Shown: positions 42,554 to 52,279, numbered from the stretch's first letter. The stretch is DNA of 64,000 bases from Bacillus sp. FJAT-49711 (GCF_018343715.1 NZ_JAGYPL010000001.1:1328840-1392839); one strand, 5' to 3'. The notes: generated by a model from the letters alone, not told the origin. Translations and numbers: made by a program.

Positions 42554-43072
42554 ATGAGTTTTGAAGAGATGGAATCAAGTGAAGTGCTAGGCACTAGTTC
42601 TGGTTGCGGATGTCAATTGAACTGTGTTTGTCAAGTAGTCCGCGCTATTAAGGATATACAGGACGAAGCAGTCGAAGAAGAATGTCTCACTTGTACTTCC
42701 AATTGTTTTGTAGAGCCTCTTGGTGATTTAGCACTCCCTGCTCGCCAACGTTCGGATACTCGTGTTTTTACGTTAACTAATAAAAACGGAGACTTATTTA
42801 AAGGATTATTCAAAGGTACTGCCGGAAAGTGTGTATCAGTATATTTTAGAGTCGAAGACGTATTCGATAATTGCTGTGCTACATTACGCGTACTAATTCC
42901 TTTAAGAGATCAGACGGTCGTTAACCTATTCCCTAACGGAAAACTTAACTACGAAGCACTTTGTTCAGTAAACAACTGGGCTTCAAGCAACAGCTGCATT
43001 ACAGTTGATTTACATTGCTTCTGCGCCGTACAATGTATTGCCGATGTAAATCTCGGAATTTGTGAAGTATGA
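42554..43072 (+). CDS. CotY/CotZ-family cysteine-rich spore coat protein
   Basis: 172 residues. Sixteen cysteines are spread in pairs: CGCQLNCVCQVV near residue 18, CLTCTSNC near 44, a central DNCCATLRVLIPL near 106, and C-terminal LHCFCAVQC. CotY and CotZ form crosslinked, hexagonally ordered layers of the spore crust or exosporium base. The similarity to ExsY/CotZ-type proteins is clear from the VFTLTNKNGDLFKG and CVSVYFRVEDV stretches. AAGGAGG precedes the ATG. It converges with cotO, and a hairpin terminator follows. Only one such gene is in the window, whereas B. subtilis has adjacent cotY and cotZ. Confidence 0.9.
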   Translation: MSFEEMESSEVLGTSSGCGCQLNCVCQVVRAIKDIQDEAVEEECLTCTSNCFVEPLGDLALPARQRSDTRVFTLTNKNGDLFKGLFKGTAGKCVSVYFRVEDVFDNCCATLRVLIPLRDQTVVNLFPNGKLNYEALCSVNNWASSNSCITVDLHCFCAVQCIADVNLGICEV

Positions 43073-43076
43073 TTGT

Positions 43077-43107
43077 AAAATGGGGCCTTTAAGCCCCATT
43101 TTATCTT
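43077..43107. terminator. Bidirectional terminator between the coat gene and cotO
   Basis: AAAATGGGGC / GCCCCATTTT perfect 10-bp arms. Confidence 0.88.
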
Positions 43108-43111
43108 TCTG

Positions 43112-43657
43112 TTATATCATTATTCTTATTGCTTGAAGATCTTTCACATCTACTGCGTTCGTGTCGCCTTGTGAGCTTTTAACAATAATTCGATCGGGTT
43201 CATATTTACTCAATGTACCACTATATCGCTGATTTTCCGTAATAAATTCACATGAGTATGGTTGTTGACTGCTTGGAAATCCAGATAAGTATTGTAGTTT
43301 TTCCGGAATGGACATGTCTCTAAATGATTTTACAGGAGTTAAATTCCAACTTTTTCTTGACGAAGTTCCCGTATTTCGTCGGAAGTAATCTGCTGCAGAT
43401 ACTGGCTTTTTTATCTCTTCTTGCGTTTCGTCTGAAATTTCTTGTTCAACCTCTATCATATTCTCACTGCCTAAAGGAGGAATAGTAAAAGATTGCTTTT
43501 GCTTTACTTCCTGTGGAACAATGTTTTCCTTTTGAACGATTTCCGCTACATCCTCGGATAAAAAGGAATCTTGCATTTTTCTTGCAGGCTTTTGGAAATT
43601 CGGCTGGTGGATATATAATAAAGGCTCCTCTTTATTTCCTTCATTATTATTTTCCAT
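43112..43657 (-). CDS. cotO: Spore coat protein CotO
   Basis: 181 residues, hydrophilic and acidic in the first half (EEPLLYIHQPNFQKPARKMQ start) and probably disordered. A compact C-terminal part follows with MSIPEKLQYLSGFPSSQQPYSCEF near residue 114 and a small beta-rich end resembling the YrzI/CotO tail. In B. subtilis CotO is a late morphogenetic protein of the outer coat and works with CotH. CGGAGGTG precedes the ATG. Its place between fabI and the cotY/cotZ-type gene is the same as in B. subtilis, which supports the name. Confidence 0.85.
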   Translation of the reverse strand: MENNNEGNKEEPLLYIHQPNFQKPARKMQDSFLSEDVAEIVQKENIVPQEVKQKQSFTIPPLGSENMIEVEQEISDETQEEIKKPVSAADYFRRNTGTSSRKSWNLTPVKSFRDMSIPEKLQYLSGFPSSQQPYSCEFITENQRYSGTLSKYEPDRIIVKSSQGDTNAVDVKDLQAIRIMI

Positions 43658-43733
43658 GAAGGGGCACCTCCGTTTATCATACTTCGTTCTATATGTATGC
43701 CAAAAAGAGCCTAAGGTTTCCTTTCAAATACAA

Positions 43734-43768
43734 ATAAGCAACTGCCACAATGACAGCTGCTTATAAAT
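43734..43768 (-). terminator. Terminator of fabI
   Basis: Minus-strand AAGCAGCTG / CAGTTGCTT hairpin followed by ATTTGTATTTG; modest T-run. Confidence 0.55.
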
Positions 43769-43780
43769 TATGCTTATAAA

Positions 43781-44563
43781 TTATATAGCTAAAATATGGA
43801 ATCCTGAATCTACATGAATGTTTTCTCCAGTAATGCCGCGGGATAGATCACTAAATAGGAATAGGGCAGTATCGCCAACTTCTTCCGGAGTTGTTGTTCT
43901 ACGCAGCGGTGCTTTTTCTTCAATGTCTTTCAAGATACTATTAAAGTCACTAATACCTTTAGCAGAAAGTGTTCTAATTGGTCCTGCTGAGATAGAATTG
44001 ACTCTAATTCCATGTTTTCCAAGATCACTTGCTAAATACATAACACTTGCATCAAGAGAAGCTTTTGCTACACCCATTACATTATAGTTCGTAACGACGC
44101 GCTCACCACCTAGATAAGTTAAAGTAACAATACTTCCGCCTTCAGACATGACGTCTAGCTTTTGTACTGTCTTCGCAACAGCTGTCAGTGAATAAGCACT
44201 AATATTATGAGCTAGTAAAAATCCATCTCTTGTTACATTTAAATAGTCGCCAGTTAACTCTTCCTTGTTAGCAAATGCGATACAATGTGCGATACCATGA
44301 ATTGAACCGGTAGCCTCTTTTATTTGACTAAAGCACTGTTCGATATCTTCATCTTTTGTAATATCACAAGGAAGAACAAGTGATTTTTCTCCCTCTAATG
44401 AATCAGCAAGCTCACGAACGCTTTTTTCGAGACGTTCACCTGCATATGTAAAAATCAATTTGGCTCCAGCGCTATGAAGAGAACGAGCAATCCCCCAAGC
44501 GATGCTACGTTTATTCGCTACTCCCATTACAACAAATGTTTTTCCGTTTAAAGAAAGATTCAA
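43781..44563 (-). CDS. fabI: Enoyl-[acyl-carrier-protein] reductase (NADH)
   Basis: 260 residues from TTG at 44563 (MNLSLNGKTF), which lines up with B. subtilis FabI. AAGGGG is nine bases upstream, whereas the ATG at 44572 would touch it. FabI reduces enoyl-ACP in the last step of each fatty acid elongation cycle and is the triclosan target. Cofactor-binding GVANKRSIAWGIA is near residue 13, and the catalytic Tyr and Lys lie in YNVMGVAKASL. The upstream region has a FapR operator, so repression is relieved by malonyl-CoA. The position next to cotO is conserved. Confidence 0.95.
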   Translation of the reverse strand: MNLSLNGKTFVVMGVANKRSIAWGIARSLHSAGAKLIFTYAGERLEKSVRELADSLEGEKSLVLPCDITKDEDIEQCFSQIKEATGSIHGIAHCIAFANKEELTGDYLNVTRDGFLLAHNISAYSLTAVAKTVQKLDVMSEGGSIVTLTYLGGERVVTNYNVMGVAKASLDASVMYLASDLGKHGIRVNSISAGPIRTLSAKGISDFNSILKDIEEKAPLRRTTTPEEVGDTALFLFSDLSRGITGENIHVDSGFHILAI

Positions 44564-44590
44564 TTCGGTCATCCCCTTATTATACAAGTT

Positions 44591-44609
44591 ATTAGTACCT
44601 AGTCCTAAT
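44591..44609. promoter_or_regulatory. FapR operator of fabI
   Basis: ATTAGTACCTAGTCCTAAT matches the FapR site WTTAGTACCWRNTMNTAA. It covers the region from the -10 to the expected start of transcription. FapR represses fatty acid and phospholipid genes and is released by malonyl-CoA. Confidence 0.88.
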
Positions 44610-44637
44610 CATACACGAGAAGTTTCGATGTTGTAAA
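44608..44637 (-). promoter_or_regulatory. Sigma-A promoter of fabI
   Basis: Minus-strand TTTACA (5 of 6), 18-bp spacer, TATGAT (5 of 6), with the -10 touching the FapR site. Confidence 0.65.
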
Positions 44638-44640
44638 GGA

Positions 44641-44780
44641 AAAGTGGAGACGCCTTGCTTATCCACATATTAACCTCGACGTCCCTTACTTAAGTTAAAG
44701 GTAATTCATGAGTCAAACAAGACGAATCTAGCTTCGATCCGTAAGAAAAAGAACTAAATGATGGCTAATCGTTCAGCACA
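44641..44780 (+). repeat. Dispersed intergenic repeat, degenerate copy
   Basis: It carries GGAGACGCCTTGC, CTCGACGTCCC, the core hairpin ATGAGTC-AAACAA-GACGAATC and GGCTAATCG. It lies between fabI and the convergently ending antiporter gene. Confidence 0.55.
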
Positions 44781-44809
44781 TTAACTAATAACTCAAAAAT
44801 AAATAGCTA

Positions 44810-46663
44810 TTAATGAGAATATTGGAGCTCCTTCATTAAGTGGTCAACATATTCCTTCGTGCCAGTCACAATTAAGCGATCTCCCATTTTTAATTCCGTA
44901 TCACCGTGAGGAACAAGAGAATCGTTTTCCCTAAATATTCTAACGACAATTATATCACCCATAAATGGAAATTCTCTTAGTGTCATATGTGTATATTGAG
45001 TATTTAACATTTCTATTTCATATAGCGAAGTTTCCCCATTTGTCATAATTTGCGCAACCTTCGGTGACTCTATTAAAGCTTTCAGTAAAGCCGTTGTTGA
45101 AAGAATAGTTGAAAACACTTCGATTTCATTTTCTTTAAGGTGCTTTGCTAGTTCTGGGCTTTCAATTCTTGCAATGACTCTCTCAATGCCTCGATTCTTA
45201 GCTTCAGTAGCTAATGCTGCATTTTGTTTCTCATCACCAGTGGAAATAAACATAATATCTGACTCAAATATGCCTGCTTTTTCTATCTCTGCATATTGAT
45301 AATCGTGAATTTCGACTATATTAAATACTGATTCGGTGTTTTGTGATTCCAACTTTTCCATTTTTTTATGATATACGGTTGATTCAAATTGCTCTCCGCT
45401 TAATTCTTTTGAAACGGGAAGGCTCAGTTGATTAGCTCCAATGAAAGCAAGTTTGAGTTTTCGTTCATAGCTATTTTCTTTCGGAAACCATTTTTTAAAG
45501 AAAATCGGCGTAATGATACATGAGACCACTGCAACTAATATAAATGTCCCGCTCATCTCGGGAGTAATTACTTCAATTCGCTCTGCTATTTTTGCAGCAG
45601 CTATCACAAGAGACAAAGTCGACGTAAGCAAGAAAGCTGAAGCAACAACAGTTTTTGTATCATACCATCTTCTTAAAATGAAGACCGGAAAGATTTTTGA
45701 AGCTAATAATGCTACTAATAATAACGGGATTAAAAGGAGTAATTTTTTATCACTCAAAAGTGACCATAAATCAAGATCCACTCCTACCATTACGAAAAAG
45801 ATCGGAATTAAAAAGCCGTATCCAAATGAATCTAGTTGCTGGACCATCTCTTGTTTCGGATTTAATAAAGAAACTAATGTTCCTGCCAAAAATGCGCCAA
45901 GTATATTTTCTGCACCTACCGATTCGGATAAGGCAACCAATACGATGATTAATGTAAAAATAGCTCTTGTACCGATTTGAACAGTGCCCGTTGACAATCT
46001 CTCAATGATTGGACGATTTTTAAGCCGATTTCCAATGAAATAAAGAACTAAGCCAGCAGCGAATAGTATAAGTAATAGCCACATATTTCCTTTAGTTTCA
46101 CTCGAAACAGAAACAAAGACAGCAAGTAAAATCATCGTGACAAGATCGGCAATGACGGCAATTAGTAAAATAATTTGACCAATCCCCGTTTTTAACACAT
46201 TTCCTTCTTTAAGGGTAGGAACTACAACCCCTAATGAGATCGTCGAGATAATTAATGTCATTAAAAATACATTATCGATCAATCCCATTTTTACAAACAG
46301 AAAAGATAATCCAATCGATAATATAAAAATCCCAGTGAAAATAACAATTGAAACGATTAATCGATTCGGCTCGATTTTCCCATTTGGCAATATTGTTTTC
46401 TTTTTAGTCGGTTTAAAGGCTGAGAAATCTATTTCAAGCCCACTTAAAAACATTAGGAATATGAATCCGAGGGTCGAGAGTGTATTTAACCAAGAACCGT
46501 CTTGGATTAAATCCAAACCACTTTTCCCGATGATTAAACCCATAATAATTTCGGCAATGACAACTGGCATAAATGTAAGCCTAAAACGATGTAATACAAA
46601 TGGAGTAATAAATGCAACTACTAAAACAATTACAAGAGAAAGCAAAGAAGATTCTTGTTCCAT
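44810..46663 (-). CDS. yjbQ: CPA2-family cation/proton antiporter with TrkA domains (YjbQ-like)
   Basis: 617 residues. The first 390 or so form about 12 membrane helices of the Na+/H+ exchanger fold, with FIFLMFLSGLEIDF near residue 70 and LGAFLAGTLVSLL near 258. A cytoplasmic TrkA_N-like domain (LKLAFIGANQLSLPVS near 402) has a degenerate nucleotide loop. A C-terminal TrkA_C domain ends with MTLREFPFMGDIIVVRI and GDRLIVTGTKEYV. It exchanges K+ or Na+ for protons. The gene follows mgtE by 33 bp on the same strand, so the two may be co-transcribed. B. subtilis has yjbQ directly after prpE, without mgtE between. Confidence 0.88.
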   Translation of the reverse strand: MEQESSLLSLVIVLVVAFITPFVLHRFRLTFMPVVIAEIIMGLIIGKSGLDLIQDGSWLNTLSTLGFIFLMFLSGLEIDFSAFKPTKKKTILPNGKIEPNRLIVSIVIFTGIFILSIGLSFLFVKMGLIDNVFLMTLIISTISLGVVVPTLKEGNVLKTGIGQIILLIAVIADLVTMILLAVFVSVSSETKGNMWLLLILFAAGLVLYFIGNRLKNRPIIERLSTGTVQIGTRAIFTLIIVLVALSESVGAENILGAFLAGTLVSLLNPKQEMVQQLDSFGYGFLIPIFFVMVGVDLDLWSLLSDKKLLLLIPLLLVALLASKIFPVFILRRWYDTKTVVASAFLLTSTLSLVIAAAKIAERIEVITPEMSGTFILVAVVSCIITPIFFKKWFPKENSYERKLKLAFIGANQLSLPVSKELSGEQFESTVYHKKMEKLESQNTESVFNIVEIHDYQYAEIEKAGIFESDIMFISTGDEKQNAALATEAKNRGIERVIARIESPELAKHLKENEIEVFSTILSTTALLKALIESPKVAQIMTNGETSLYEIEMLNTQYTHMTLREFPFMGDIIVVRIFRENDSLVPHGDTELKMGDRLIVTGTKEYVDHLMKELQYSH

Positions 46664-46696
46664 AACGTTGTACCAACTTTCAATAAGGTTGCTAAA

Positions 46697-48070
46697 TTAA
46701 TGAATTAAATAACTCATAAACATAGTTGCTAATCCAAAGTAAATAAGAATGGAAGTAATATCATTCATTGTCGTAATGAATGGCCCTGATGCTACAGCTG
46801 GATCAATTTTAAATTTATGCATGATTAAAGGAACTAAAGAGCCTGCCAGAGTTGCAACAAATAATGATGCAAGAATGGAAATCCCGACTAGAAAGCCAAG
46901 CAGGAGTTCACCTTTCCATACATATACGATAATAGATACTAATACTCCGCAAATCGTCCCCGTGATTAGTCCTGTCCCTGATTCCCTAATAATAAGTTTA
47001 ATTTTACTCATTTCTTCTAGTTCCCCCGTGGCAATTCCACGAACCGCAACAGCCAAGCTTTGAGTACCTGTATTTCCAGCCATTCCGGCAATAAGTGGAA
47101 TAAAAACTGCTACAATCGGTACTTGACTTAAAGTATCTTCAAATCTTCCAATTAAACTTGCGGTAAACATTCCTAAAAACAGCAAAATAATTAGCCAAGG
47201 AAGTCTTTTCTTCGCTGCAGCAAAAGGATTTTTGTCGATCGTATCCATATCAGAAACACCCGCAAGCTTGGAATAGTCGTCAGATGCTTCCTCATCGATA
47301 ACGTCAATAATATCGTCGACCGTAATAATTCCAAGTAAATGATTTTGAAAATCAACAACAGGCAGGGCAAGTAAGTCATAATCCCTCATTTGTTTTGCCG
47401 CTTCTTCCTGGTCTGCACTAACAGAAATAGAGACAATGCGATCAAACATAATATCATAAATCATCGTGTCATCATTACTAATAATTAAATCACGAAGAGA
47501 AATTACGCCGACTAATCTCCCATCCTCATCTATCACATACACGTAATAAATAGTCTCGGCTTTTGGTGCTTCTTTCTTTAAAATATACATAGCTGAACGG
47601 ACAGTTTGATTTGCTGAAATTGCAATAAATTCCGTTGTCATAATACTTCCAGCTGTATATTCTTCATAATGAAGCAAGCCTTTAATTTCTTGTGCAGATG
47701 TGTGATCCATAATCGATAAATAACTGGCAGTTTGATCTTTATCCAGATTATTTAAAACGTCGACGGCATTATCAGCAAACATATTTGCAAGCATATCTGC
47801 TGCATATTTCGGTTCCATTTCCGCTAAAATATTTTTATATTCATTATCCTCTATTTCAAGCATTTCAAAAAAATCAGCCAGCTCTTTTGGTGATAAATAA
47901 TGGTACACTTTTATTCTTTCTTTTGGTGCTAGCTTGAAAAAATACTGTGCTTGATCATATGGGTGAAGAGTCATGAATTCCTCTCGAAATCCAAGCATAT
48001 TGTCTTCATCTATTGATTGATTGAGAAGTTCTTCATTAATTTGGCCATTTGTTTCAAATGTGTTATCCAT
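46697..48070 (-). CDS. mgtE: Magnesium transporter MgtE
   Basis: 457 residues with the full MgtE layout: an N-terminal helical domain with AEMEPKYAADMLANMFADNAVDVLN near residue 84, two CBS domains (MTTEFIAISANQTV and FDRIVSISVSADQEEAAKQM) ending with DVIDEEASDDYSKL, and five C-terminal membrane helices with the PLIAGMAGNTGTQSLAVAVRGIATGEL pore motif near residue 325. It imports Mg2+, and binding of Mg2+ to the N and CBS domains closes the pore. The intergenic leader is only about 120 bp and shows no M-box. It is divergent from prpE. GGAGGAG precedes the ATG. Confidence 0.95.
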   Translation of the reverse strand: MDNTFETNGQINEELLNQSIDEDNMLGFREEFMTLHPYDQAQYFFKLAPKERIKVYHYLSPKELADFFEMLEIEDNEYKNILAEMEPKYAADMLANMFADNAVDVLNNLDKDQTASYLSIMDHTSAQEIKGLLHYEEYTAGSIMTTEFIAISANQTVRSAMYILKKEAPKAETIYYVYVIDEDGRLVGVISLRDLIISNDDTMIYDIMFDRIVSISVSADQEEAAKQMRDYDLLALPVVDFQNHLLGIITVDDIIDVIDEEASDDYSKLAGVSDMDTIDKNPFAAAKKRLPWLIILLFLGMFTASLIGRFEDTLSQVPIVAVFIPLIAGMAGNTGTQSLAVAVRGIATGELEEMSKIKLIIRESGTGLITGTICGVLVSIIVYVWKGELLLGFLVGISILASLFVATLAGSLVPLIMHKFKIDPAVASGPFITTMNDITSILIYFGLATMFMSYLIH

Positions 48071-48194
48071 GTTGACTCCTCCTTCCCTTTTGTCTACACT
48101 ATCCTAACAAATCTATTTCCATTTGTCGCTAAAATGTTAAAAGAAAAATATTCATAGCTCAATGTAAAATTTTATATGGTACGAGGTGAATGAA

Positions 48195-48935
48195 TTGAAT
48201 ATTGATATAATCGGAGATGTACACGGCTGTTACGATGAATTTGTCGCCTTGACAGAAAAAATGGATTATACATGGAAAGACGGGATTCCTGTCCATGCAC
48301 GTCAAAGAAGATTAGCTTTCGTCGGTGATATTACGGATCGTGGTCCACACTCTTTAAAAATGATCAAAACCGTTTGGAATCTTTGGAAAAAAAAGTCCGC
48401 TTATTATGTTCCAGGCAACCATTGTAATAAATTGTATAGATATTTTCAGGGCAGGAACGTGCAAATCACCCATGGTCTGGAAACAACAGTTGAAGAATTA
48501 AACAATCTTTCACTAAAGGAATTTAATCATTATAAGAAAATGTTTACAGACTTATATGATGGCTCACCACTTTATTATGTCCTCAATGATGGGAAACTCG
48601 TTATTGCCCACGCTGGGATTAAAGCTGATTATATTGGGAAGCACAATAAAAGTGTTAAAGCTTTTGTATTATATGGAGATGTAACGGGAGAATTCCTGCC
48701 AAATGGAATGCCGATTCGCCGCGATTGGGCTAAAGCCTATAACGGGAAGCCATTCATTGTATATGGACATACACCTGTCCAAGAACCGCGTTTAGTCGGT
48801 AACACGATGAATATAGACACAGGTGCCGTCTTTGGAGGAAAACTAACGGCACTGCGCTATCCTGAGATGAAGACTGTCTCCGTACCATCAAGCATGCCTC
48901 TTGTTACTGAAAAATTTAAAAGCTTTCCTTCGTAA
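48195..48935 (+). CDS. prpE: Bis(5'-nucleosyl)-tetraphosphatase PrpE
   Basis: 246 residues of the PPP phosphatase superfamily. Metal-binding motifs: [11 protein letters not shown] near residue 6, [12 protein letters not shown] near 42 and VPGNHCNKL near 73. PrpE cleaves Ap4A asymmetrically and dephosphorylates some phosphotyrosine in vitro; in B. subtilis it influences spore germination. The track-level start GTG at 48186 lies inside the GAGGTGA Shine-Dalgarno. TTG at 48195 ([11 protein letters not shown]) is correctly spaced and matches family N-termini. The 3' end overlaps the convergent pseudouridine synthase gene by 20 bp. Confidence 0.93.
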   Translation: MNIDIIGDVHGCYDEFVALTEKMDYTWKDGIPVHARQRRLAFVGDITDRGPHSLKMIKTVWNLWKKKSAYYVPGNHCNKLYRYFQGRNVQITHGLETTVEELNNLSLKEFNHYKKMFTDLYDGSPLYYVLNDGKLVIAHAGIKADYIGKHNKSVKAFVLYGDVTGEFLPNGMPIRRDWAKAYNGKPFIVYGHTPVQEPRLVGNTMNIDTGAVFGGKLTALRYPEMKTVSVPSSMPLVTEKFKSFPS

Positions 48936-49815
48936 TGATCGTTTCCATATCTTGCGGAAGCGAAGAAGTAAAGATAAGTTCATTTTGTTTTAATGGGTGC
49001 CTGAATTGTATTTCTTTGCAATGAAGTGCTTGGCGTGCAATAATTTTTTGATTACCACCATATAAATCATCGCCAAGCAAAGGATGCCCTATATGAGACA
49101 TATGAACTCTAATTTGATGTGTCCTGCCAGTTTCAAGCTCCAATTTAATATGTGAAAAATTAGGATAATTACTAATTAGTTTGAAATGAGTAACAGCGCG
49201 TTGTCCGTCCATCCTCACTTCCCTTTCTATAATACTCGCTGGTTTTCTTCCAATTGGAGCATCGATGCATCCTTGAATTTCAGTGAAGGCATTTTCTGCA
49301 AAAGCTTCATAATATCGGTGAATTTTCCCTTGTTGCTGCTGCAAACCCAATAAATGATGTGCATGGCGATGTTTTGCAATCAGCACTAAACCGGATGTAT
49401 TTCGGTCCAAGCGTGTCACAATATGAATGGCAGATGCATTGCCAGTCTTTTCATAATGATAGACTAGCGCATTCGCAAGGCTTCCCGTTGGATGTTCACG
49501 TGAAGGAATGGTATTCATAAAAGGCGGCTTTTCAACGACAATAATGTCATGATCTTCATAACATATTGAAAGACGTATATCCTCACTCTTCAACCTTTCA
49601 TTTATTTCTTCAGGAGGAAATTCAATGACGAGTAAATCGGTTTCCTTCAAAAGATGACGAACATTGCGTACTTGTCCGTTTACCTTTATCGAGCCGCCTG
49701 TAAATTTAATATCCGATAATGCCCTTCTTGAGATTCCTTTTATGTGTAAATATTCTTTTATTGATTTTCCTTCATCTTTTTTATCAATCGTCCATCTTAA
49801 CGAATAAGCATTCAT
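48916..49815 (-). CDS. yjbO: RluA/RluD-family pseudouridine synthase (YjbO)
   Basis: 299 residues from [11 protein letters not shown] at 49815, matching the B. subtilis YjbO N-terminus; a start at 49830 that overlaps nadK is also possible. An S4-like RNA-binding region ([20 protein letters not shown]) precedes the catalytic domain. The catalytic Asp is in [14 protein letters not shown] near residue 130, with later [24 protein letters not shown]. It isomerises specific uridines in RNA; its target site is not predictable here. It is the third gene of the relQ-nadK-yjbO operon, five bases or fewer from nadK. Confidence 0.93.
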   Translation of the reverse strand: MNAYSLRWTIDKKDEGKSIKEYLHIKGISRRALSDIKFTGGSIKVNGQVRNVRHLLKETDLLVIEFPPEEINERLKSEDIRLSICYEDHDIIVVEKPPFMNTIPSREHPTGSLANALVYHYEKTGNASAIHIVTRLDRNTSGLVLIAKHRHAHHLLGLQQQQGKIHRYYEAFAENAFTEIQGCIDAPIGRKPASIIEREVRMDGQRAVTHFKLISNYPNFSHIKLELETGRTHQIRVHMSHIGHPLLGDDLYGGNQKIIARQALHCKEIQFRHPLKQNELIFTSSLPQDMETIITKESF

Positions 49816-49819
49816 ATGA

Positions 49820-50620
49820 TTAATTACCATCAGAAATAAATGAATCGTGAACTCTTTTCCAGAAAGGGAATGGACGAAATCTTGCAAATCTGATTTTTTC
49901 CTCTGCCACTCGGAATTGAATAGACTTAACATCACGATGCATGACGGTCAGATGATCTACAGTCACATGAAAATCGAATGTTTTGACTGGCTTAAGAACA
50001 AGAGTATGATGATCGGGCAATATGAGCGGTGAGCCAACGGTTCGAAAAACTTTATTATTAATCGACGCCATTTCAGCAAGCTGTATGGAATGAAGGGACG
50101 GATGGATAATCGCCCCCCCTAACGCTTTATTATAAGCTGTACTTCCGGATGGGGTTGAAACACATAAGCCATCGCCCCTGAAACGTTCAAAATGGTCACC
50201 ACGGATTTCCACATCCATGACAAGTGTACCGACAATACTTTTAACAGTAGACTCATTTAAACCTAAATAACGAGTTTCTTTGCCGCCGTGGCGATAGCGA
50301 ATCAAAACCTCAAGCAAAGGGTATTCTACAATTTGATAAGGAGTTTTTGCAATCGCAATGACAAGCTTTTCAATCTCGCTCGGCACCCAGTCTGCATAAA
50401 AACCGAGATGTCCTGTATGTACACCTACGAAAGCTGTTTTATCTAAACGGGAACTATATCGGTGAAACGCATAAAGTAAAGTTCCATCTCCTCCTACAGA
50501 TATGACGATATCTGGTTGATCTTCATCATAGATCATTTCAAAATCCTGTAAATACAATCGCATTTTATGCATTAAAGCATTAGAAGTTGGATTCCCTTTC
50601 GACGTGATCGCAAATTTCAC
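49820..50620 (-). CDS. nadK: NAD kinase
   Basis: 266 residues from GTG at 50620 ([10 protein letters not shown]), exactly the length of the B. subtilis NadF/PpnKA. The AAAGGATG sequence suits this start better than the ATG three codons upstream, which it overlaps. GGDGT (catalytic, near residue 45), LNESTVKS and the [15 protein letters not shown] motif near 148 are intact. The enzyme phosphorylates NAD to NADP and sets the NADPH supply. It lies 24 bp after relQ and overlaps or abuts yjbO, so the three are co-transcribed. Confidence 0.96.
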   Translation of the reverse strand: MKFAITSKGNPTSNALMHKMRLYLQDFEMIYDEDQPDIVISVGGDGTLLYAFHRYSSRLDKTAFVGVHTGHLGFYADWVPSEIEKLVIAIAKTPYQIVEYPLLEVLIRYRHGGKETRYLGLNESTVKSIVGTLVMDVEIRGDHFERFRGDGLCVSTPSGSTAYNKALGGAIIHPSLHSIQLAEMASINNKVFRTVGSPLILPDHHTLVLKPVKTFDFHVTVDHLTVMHRDVKSIQFRVAEEKIRFARFRPFPFWKRVHDSFISDGN

Positions 50621-50644
50621 TATTCTCATCCTTTCTTTCCTTAA

Positions 50645-51298
50645 TTAACGATAATCGGATTTTTTTTCTAACTTTTTAACAGCTTCTTTATTTTTCGAAA
50701 AGTAGACTTGGGCTTCTTGAATTTCTTCTTTAATTTGTGACATTTCTTCATCTAAACGAAAAGCTGCCTCCGCTGCACCTTGCAGCCTTTTATTAATTTC
50801 TTCAGGAAACTGTCCCTTGTATTTATAGTTTAGAGAATGTTCAATCGTTGCCCAAAAGTTCATCGCAAGTGTACGAATTTGGATTTCTGCAAGTATTTTT
50901 TTCTCGCCGTGAATAGTTTGAACGGGATATTCAATTACAACATGATAAGAACGGTACCCGCTTGGTTTTTTATTTGATATATAATTTCTTTCCTCAACAA
51001 CCTGGAAATCATTGCGCTGTCTCAGCAATTTAACAACGGTTTCAATATCATCGACAAATTGGCACATCATCCTTAGTCCAGCTATATCTTGCATTTCGGC
51101 CTCTATTTTATCCAACGGTATCCCCTTTTGTTGAGCTTTATCTAGGATGCTTGCGATTGGCTTTACGCGCCCAGTTACGAATTCAATTGGAGAATGTATA
51201 TGTTCCTGCTCAAATTGGCTTCTCATGCCTTTTAACTTAATTTTTAATTCATCTATCGCTTGTTTATAAGGAGCTAAAAACTGGTCCCAGTGATTCAT
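50645..51298 (-). CDS. relQ: Small alarmone synthetase (GTP pyrophosphokinase) RelQ/SasB
   Basis: 217 residues, the typical size for a RelQ tetramer-forming synthetase without hydrolase or regulatory domains. RelA/SpoT synthetase motifs: RVKPIASILDKA near residue 44, DIAGLRMMCQFVDDI near 72, NYISNKKPSGYRSYHVV near 104, and AEIQIRTLAMNFWATIEHSLNYK near 136. It makes (p)ppGpp or pGpp in stress. The ATG follows AGAGGTGA. First gene of the relQ-nadK-yjbO operon, as in B. subtilis yjbM-yjbN-yjbO. Confidence 0.95.
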   Translation of the reverse strand: MNHWDQFLAPYKQAIDELKIKLKGMRSQFEQEHIHSPIEFVTGRVKPIASILDKAQQKGIPLDKIEAEMQDIAGLRMMCQFVDDIETVVKLLRQRNDFQVVEERNYISNKKPSGYRSYHVVIEYPVQTIHGEKKILAEIQIRTLAMNFWATIEHSLNYKYKGQFPEEINKRLQGAAEAAFRLDEEMSQIKEEIQEAQVYFSKNKEAVKKLEKKSDYR

Positions 51299-51325
51299 TG
51301 TATCGTCACCTCTATGGCAAATTAG

Positions 51326-51548
51326 AAAAGCGTAAGCGCCTTGAGCATTGGACCTCCAGCACGTAGAATCCAGAGTCCTCTACGGAACATAAGGACGCGG
51401 CTTTTAAGCGACATTCCTCTTTCAGCTTATGACTTGCGATCAATTAAACATAATGAGTCCGTGACGACAAATCATGTTGACTACGCGAGCATAAAAAGCG
51501 AAAAGTTTGCTGGTCGACGGCTGCTTGCGCAAAACACTTTTAGAAAGA
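51326..51548 (+). repeat. Dispersed intergenic repeat, long copy
   Basis: It starts GAAAAGCGTAAGCGCCTTG, passes through GGACGCGGCTTTTAAGCGAC and the core ATGAGTC-CGTGAC-GACAAATC, ATGTTGACTACGCGAGC, and ends AAAAGTTTGCTGGTCGACGG. About 220 bp; the most complete plus-strand copy. It fills the divergent relQ/yjbK gap. Confidence 0.78.
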
Positions 51549-51685
51549 ATTCCCTCCTTATTTTAGCATAAACAATAATTTCTTAAAGTTTGACTGTCTG
51601 CAATTTTATACTTTATTGAATTTTATTGAAATAGATCCTTAATAAGGTAAAATAAGATTAGTTAAATGTGGAAGGGGTTAGAAAA

Positions 51686-52279
51686 TTGTCTAGAAACATC
51701 GAAATTGAATTTAAAAACATCGTTACGGAAGATGAATTCCGACTTCTTTTACGAACCTTTCATATTGCCCAAAATCAATTTTTCTCACAAACAAATCATT
51801 ATTTTGATACAAAGGTATTTGCTTTAAAGCAATTAGGTGCCGCCATACGAATCCGGGAATTACCCGAAAAATATGAGTTAACACTTAAAAAGCCCACTAA
51901 TAATGGACTTTTAGAAATAACCGACAGACTAAGTCAAGCAGAAGCTCATATGCTAATGGCTAATCTTGTATTGCCAAATGGTGAAGTGAAAGATGAACTA
52001 CTTAATATGAATATCCCTATTAATGAATTTCATCTCTTTGGCTCCCTTCGAACGGATCGAGCGGAAACGGAATATGAAAGTGGGGTTCTCGTATTCGATC
52101 ATAGTTTCTATCTAGGAAATGAAGATTTCGAGTTGGAGTACGAAACAATGAATCGGGAAATAGGTGAAAGAATATTTAACGAGCTACTTAAAAAGTTAAA
52201 CATTCAGATTCGTCATGCCGATAATAAAATAAGCAGGCTATATAAAGTATTACAAGGAAAGAAGGATGTATCTCCGTGA
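51686..52279 (+). CDS. yjbK: CYTH-domain protein (YjbK)
   Basis: 197 residues. The N-terminal EIEFKN (ExExK signature of CYTH triphosphate tunnel enzymes) starts at residue 5, and charged strand motifs follow: RIRELPEKYELTLKKP near 61, LGSLRTDRAETEY near 118 and DFELEYE near 151. It probably hydrolyses inorganic triphosphate or a similar polyphosphate with divalent metal. GTG at 51668 overlaps the GGAAGGGG Shine-Dalgarno; TTG at 51686 (MSRNIEIEFKN) is properly spaced and matches B. subtilis YjbK. Its stop overlaps the GTG start of the lytic transglycosylase gene (GTGA). Confidence 0.9.
   Translation: MSRNIEIEFKNIVTEDEFRLLLRTFHIAQNQFFSQTNHYFDTKVFALKQLGAAIRIRELPEKYELTLKKPTNNGLLEITDRLSQAEAHMLMANLVLPNGEVKDELLNMNIPINEFHLFGSLRTDRAETEYESGVLVFDHSFYLGNEDFELEYETMNREIGERIFNELLKKLNIQIRHADNKISRLYKVLQGKKDVSP

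Noticed and set aside
44581-44586. TATAAT next to the fabI ATG as its -10
   Set aside because: Transcription would start at or after the ATG, losing the ribosome site. The TTTACA/TATGAT pair overlapping the FapR site fits better.
45513-45980. 155-codon plus-strand ORF within the antiporter gene
   Set aside because: Antisense frame to membrane-helix coding sequence; low-complexity and no ribosome site.
48071-48194. M-box magnesium riboswitch before mgtE
   Set aside because: The intergenic space is about 120 bp, shared with the prpE promoter, and shows none of the conserved M-box segments.
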